Shown here piece after piece: positions 7,048-9,909 of a stretch of DNA of 9,909 bases. This stretch comes from MnTg04 sp036443455 (GTDB lineage: Bacteria > Pseudomonadota > Gammaproteobacteria > Steroidobacterales > MnTg04), in the NCBI GenBank assembly GCA_036443455.1, contig JAZFYI010000017.1:1-9909 (forward strand). Direction: 5' to 3'. The notes below the pieces were generated by a model, which did no database searches, had not been told where the DNA came from, and saw only the letters and a program-made list of their open reading frames with translations. The first letter of the stretch is position 1. Each line of letters begins with the position of its first letter. The translations under genes were made by a program, and so were the position numbers.

Positions 7048-9189
7048 TCAGAAACTCACCACCGCCGGACTCGCCGGTGACTCCTGCACGGTTTCCTGCA
7101 GGGGCCGGGACCGGCGCACGATGGCGTCGGTGCGATACATCGGCACATCGTGCGCCTCGCCGGCGCCGCCCGCCGCATCTGCGTGCTCGCGATCGCCATG
7201 ATAGGCATTGTCGGGCCCGATCTCACCCAGGGTTTCCGCCAGTTCGTCCCTGACCTGTTGCGAATCCTGGTAATCGAAGCCATCCAGATCCAGCAGGTTG
7301 CCGAGGACTCGCAGAACTTTCCACGCCGGCCTGGATTGCCCGACCGGCGCCGCTGCCGCGGTCACACTCTGCCAGCGCCCTTCCGCGTTGACATAGGTGC
7401 CGGGTGTTTCCGCATAACTGCCTGTCGGCAGGATTACATCGGCGTATTCCTTCATCGCGTCGCTGGCAAAACTGCCGATGGCGACTACCAGGTCGGCTGC
7501 CGCCAGGCTTTTGAGCGCGGCTTCGCCATTTGCGCAGTCGAATTCCGGCTCGCAACCAAGCAACAAATAAGCCGACAAATTACTCGCCAGCATGGCGGCT
7601 GCATCCAGACCCGCATCCGCTGTCGATTTGCCGCCCGCATCGCGATGGGGCAGCACACCGGCCAGGCAGCCGGCTACGGCATTGCCGCCATCGGGGATAT
7701 AACCGAGGCTGGCGCCGGTCAGGCCGGCCAGTTTCGCCGCCATCGCCCGGATACCGGCCCAGGCCGGGTGACGCTGGGCAAGGTGGCCCAGCAAAATCAT
7801 GCCGGCGGTCCCGTCATTGAGGCTGGCGATTATTTTCCGGTGTTCGGCATTGGCGGACTTACCGCCTTCAGCGGCGGCCACCAGCGCCGCCAACTCTCCC
7901 GCCATGTCATCCGCAACCAGATAAGCGGCGACCGGAAACAGGTAGCGGTACTCGCGCGGATTCAGGAAACTGATGCCCGCGCCAGCAACCGCCGCCTTGC
8001 GGATCCGGTGGGCCAGCAGCGGAACTTCGTTGCGTAAATTCGAACCGACGATCAAGGCGGCGTCGAGTTTCTCCAGGCCGGCGATATCGGTGCCCAGCCA
8101 TGGGTATACCGGGTCCGCATCCTGGTCCGAGAAATCGGTCTGCCGCAAACGGTGATCGATATTTTTGGTGCCCAAACCATCTGCCAGGCGCGATAACAGG
8201 TGAAACTCCTCGAGCGTGCTGTTTGGCGATGCCAGCATGCCGATCTGCCCGGGTCCTTTTTCCGTCGAGATTTTCTTCAAGCCGGCCGCGGCTCGTGCGA
8301 GCGCATCCTCCCAGCCGGTCTCGCGCCACTCGCCCTTGCTCTTGACCAGCGGCTGTTCGACGCGGTCGCTGGCGTAAATGCCATAACATGCATAACGGTC
8401 GCGATCGGAAATCCAGGTCTCGTTGATTTCCTCGTTCGTTCGCGGCACCACGCGCAACAGCTTTCCCCTGAGCACGTGGCCAAACAGGTTGGCGCCGGTG
8501 CAATCGTGCGGCGACACCAGCGGAACCTGTTGCATCTCCCAGCTTCGCGCCCGAAATCTGAACGGCTTGTTGTTGAGCGCGCCGACCGGGCACAGATCGA
8601 TGACGTTGCCCGACAATTCATGATCGACCGTCTTGCCGATGTAGGTGCTGATCTGCATGGTCTCGCCACGCCCGATCGTGCCGAGTTCCTGGAACCCGGC
8701 GATCTCCTCGGTAAACCGGGTGCAACGCGTGCACTGGATACAGCGCGTCATATCGGTCGAAATGAGCGGGCCGATGTTCTTGTCCTCGACCACCCTTTTG
8801 CGCTCGGTAAATCGCGACGAGTCCTTGCCATAACCCATCGCCAGGTCCTGGAGTTCGCATTCGCCGCCCTGGTCGCAGATGGGGCAATCCAGCGGGTGGT
8901 TGATCAGCAAAAACTCCATGACCGCTTTCTGCGCGCCGCGGGCATATTCCGAGCGGGTAAACACTTTCATGCCATCGGCGACCGGCGTCGCACAGGCCGG
9001 CAAAGGCTTGGGCGCGTTCTCGACTTCGACCAGGCACATCCGGCAGTTGGCGGCGACCGTCAGTTTCTCGTGGTAACAAAATCTCGGCACATAGACGCGC
9101 TGCTCATCGGTCACTTCGATGATCATTTGCCCCTTGCGTGCCGTGGTCGGTACGCCGTCTATCTCGATGTTGACAAAATCTTCGCTCAT
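7048..9189 (-). CDS. nuoG: NADH-quinone oxidoreductase subunit G (NuoG)
   Basis: 713 residues, full length. NuoG is the large iron-sulfur subunit of the complex I peripheral arm, carrying electrons from NuoF/NuoE towards NuoI. The N-terminal ferredoxin-like domain holds a 2Fe-2S site (N1b: C38, C49, C52, C66). Next come the His/Cys 4Fe-4S site N5 (H98, C102, C105, C111 in HPLDCPICDQGGEC) and 4Fe-4S site N4 (C150, C153, C156 in CIQCTRC, and C200 in DLCPVGAL). From about residue 220 on it is a molybdopterin-oxidoreductase-like domain, which in this family binds no molybdenum and is structural; it is Ala-rich and diverged here. The extra N7 cysteine motif of the E. coli-type protein is not present around residues 226-268. 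The ATG start gives the normal MSEDFVNIEIDG N-terminus; a weak GGA lies about 10 bases upstream. The stop is one base from the nuoH start, implying coupled translation. Confidence 0.98.
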   Translation of the reverse strand: MSEDFVNIEIDGVPTTARKGQMIIEVTDEQRVYVPRFCYHEKLTVAANCRMCLVEVENAPKPLPACATPVADGMKVFTRSEYARGAQKAVMEFLLINHPLDCPICDQGGECELQDLAMGYGKDSSRFTERKRVVEDKNIGPLISTDMTRCIQCTRCTRFTEEIAGFQELGTIGRGETMQISTYIGKTVDHELSGNVIDLCPVGALNNKPFRFRARSWEMQQVPLVSPHDCTGANLFGHVLRGKLLRVVPRTNEEINETWISDRDRYACYGIYASDRVEQPLVKSKGEWRETGWEDALARAAAGLKKISTEKGPGQIGMLASPNSTLEEFHLLSRLADGLGTKNIDHRLRQTDFSDQDADPVYPWLGTDIAGLEKLDAALIVGSNLRNEVPLLAHRIRKAAVAGAGISFLNPREYRYLFPVAAYLVADDMAGELAALVAAAEGGKSANAEHRKIIASLNDGTAGMILLGHLAQRHPAWAGIRAMAAKLAGLTGASLGYIPDGGNAVAGCLAGVLPHRDAGGKSTADAGLDAAAMLASNLSAYLLLGCEPEFDCANGEAALKSLAAADLVVAIGSFASDAMKEYADVILPTGSYAETPGTYVNAEGRWQSVTAAAAPVGQSRPAWKVLRVLGNLLDLDGFDYQDSQQVRDELAETLGEIGPDNAYHGDREHADAAGGAGEAHDVPMYRTDAIVRRSRPLQETVQESPASPAVVSF

Positions 9190-9219
9190 TCAGTTTTGTT
9201 CCGCTTCTTATACCCTGCT

Positions 9220-9909
9220 TCAGGCCGCAACTTTGCCCCTTTGCTCAACGATGCTTCGTCCGCGATGCTCCAGCATGTACATGAATTCATGCCCGAAATG
9301 TTCGATAAAACTCTGCACCGGCCATGCCGCCGCATCGCCCAGCGCGCAAATCGTGTGCCCTTCGATGCGACCGGCGACATCGAGCAACATCTCCAGGTCT
9401 TCGGGCCGCCCCTTGCCGCTCATGATTCGCCTTATCACCCGGTTCATCCAGCCCGTGCCTTCGCGGCATGGCGTGCATTGGCCGCATTGCTCGACAAAAT
9501 AAAATCGTGACAGGCGCTCGAGCACACTGACCATGCAAGTGGTTTCATCCATTACAATCACCCCGGCGGAACCCAGCGATGAACCCGCTCCCTGCAACGA
9601 GCCGTGATCCATGTTGCACTCGAGAATGATTTCCGCCGGCAGCACCTTGACCGATGATCCACCGGGAATCACCGCCTTCAGTTTGTTGCCGTCGCGTACG
9701 CCGCCGGCGAGTTCGAGCAATTCCCTGAATGATATGCCCAGCCCGACTTCGAAATTGCCCGGTTTGTTGACATGCCCGGAAACCGAGAAAACGCACGGCC
9801 CGCCCGAGCCTTCGCTGCCCAGATCGGCAAACCATGTCGCGCCGTTGCGAAGAATGCTCGGTACCGAGGCATAGCTTTGCGTGTTGTTGATATTGCTGGG
9901 TCGGCCATA
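9220..9909 (-). CDS. nuoF: NADH-quinone oxidoreductase subunit F (NuoF), 3' part
   Basis: C-terminal 229 residues of NuoF; the frame is open to the window edge, so the start and the N-terminal FMN/NADH-binding fold lie outside (the family is usually about 420-450 residues). NuoF oxidises NADH in the cytoplasmic tip of complex I and passes electrons through FMN to cluster N3. Visible here: the end of the flavoprotein fold (GRPSNINN near residue 2, ILRNGATWF near 19), an SLBB-type domain at about 40-95 (FSVSGHVNKPGNFEV, then AVIPGGSSVKVLP), and the C-terminal 4Fe-4S domain with C142, C145 and C148 in CGQCTPCREGTGW and C188 in HTICALGDAAAWP, the four N3 ligands. The usual INNxE segment reads INNTQ here. 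The gene ends in TGA 30 bases before nuoG, whose product accepts its electrons. Identification is secure; only the N-terminal half is unseen. Confidence 0.97.
   Translation of the reverse strand, partial: YGRPSNINNTQSYASVPSILRNGATWFADLGSEGSGGPCVFSVSGHVNKPGNFEVGLGISFRELLELAGGVRDGNKLKAVIPGGSSVKVLPAEIILECNMDHGSLQGAGSSLGSAGVIVMDETTCMVSVLERLSRFYFVEQCGQCTPCREGTGWMNRVIRRIMSGKGRPEDLEMLLDVAGRIEGHTICALGDAAAWPVQSFIEHFGHEFMYMLEHRGRSIVEQRGKVAA

Noticed and set aside
7150..8037. 295-codon plus-strand open frame opposite the nuoG 3' half
   Set aside because: Same reasoning: low-complexity composition (Arg, Gln, Ala, Gly), no known domain, fully inside nuoG on the other strand.
8200..9510. 436-codon open frame on the plus strand, antisense to nuoG and nuoF
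   Set aside because: It lies opposite two clear, conserved genes and crosses their junction. Its translation is rich in Arg/His/Ala with no recognisable domain. Long antisense frames are expected opposite codon-biased GC-rich genes.
1..9909. Hidden accessory system or mobile element within the operon
   Set aside because: Every base beyond short gaps belongs to a conserved nuo gene in canonical order; no repeats, integration scars or foreign-looking segments were seen.

Overview
The window is the inside of one long operon read entirely from the minus strand: the nuo operon for proton-pumping NADH:ubiquinone oxidoreductase (respiratory complex I, NDH-1). From right to left (5' to 3' on the coding strand) it holds nuoF (3' part only), nuoG, nuoH, nuoI, nuoJ, nuoK, nuoL, nuoM and nuoN (5' part only). 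This is the classical bacterial order with no inserted or missing gene. Both ends of the window cut a gene, so the promoter and nuoA-E lie beyond 9909 and the end of nuoN beyond position 1.

The DNA is moderately GC-rich, and the proteins look like those of a Gamma- or Betaproteobacterium. Examples are the 162-residue NuoI with its proteobacterial N-terminus, the NuoH N-terminal region and the NuoL C-terminal lateral helix. I cannot place it lower than that; family-level assignment is inference.

Region 9220-9909 and 7048-9189 encode the peripheral-arm (N-module) parts: NuoF with the N3 cluster and NuoG with one 2Fe-2S and two 4Fe-4S clusters. Region 5481-7046 encodes NuoH and NuoI, the Q-module/membrane junction where clusters N6a/N6b hand electrons to quinone. 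Region 1-5448 encodes the membrane arm: NuoJ and NuoK carry the E-channel/central axis link, and NuoL, NuoM and NuoN are the three antiporter-like proton-pumping subunits, all with their key Glu/Lys residues visible.

Genes are packed with 1 to 34 bases between them, or a 4-base ATGA overlap (nuoJ/nuoK), so translation is probably coupled. Two genes, nuoJ and nuoL, can only start at TTG. No RNA genes, mobile elements, repeats, CRISPR arrays, internal promoters or terminators were seen, and no gap between genes exceeds 34 bases. I found no sign of an undescribed system; the notable points are small: TTG starts, an atypical NuoN loop, and absence of the extra N7 cluster site in NuoG.
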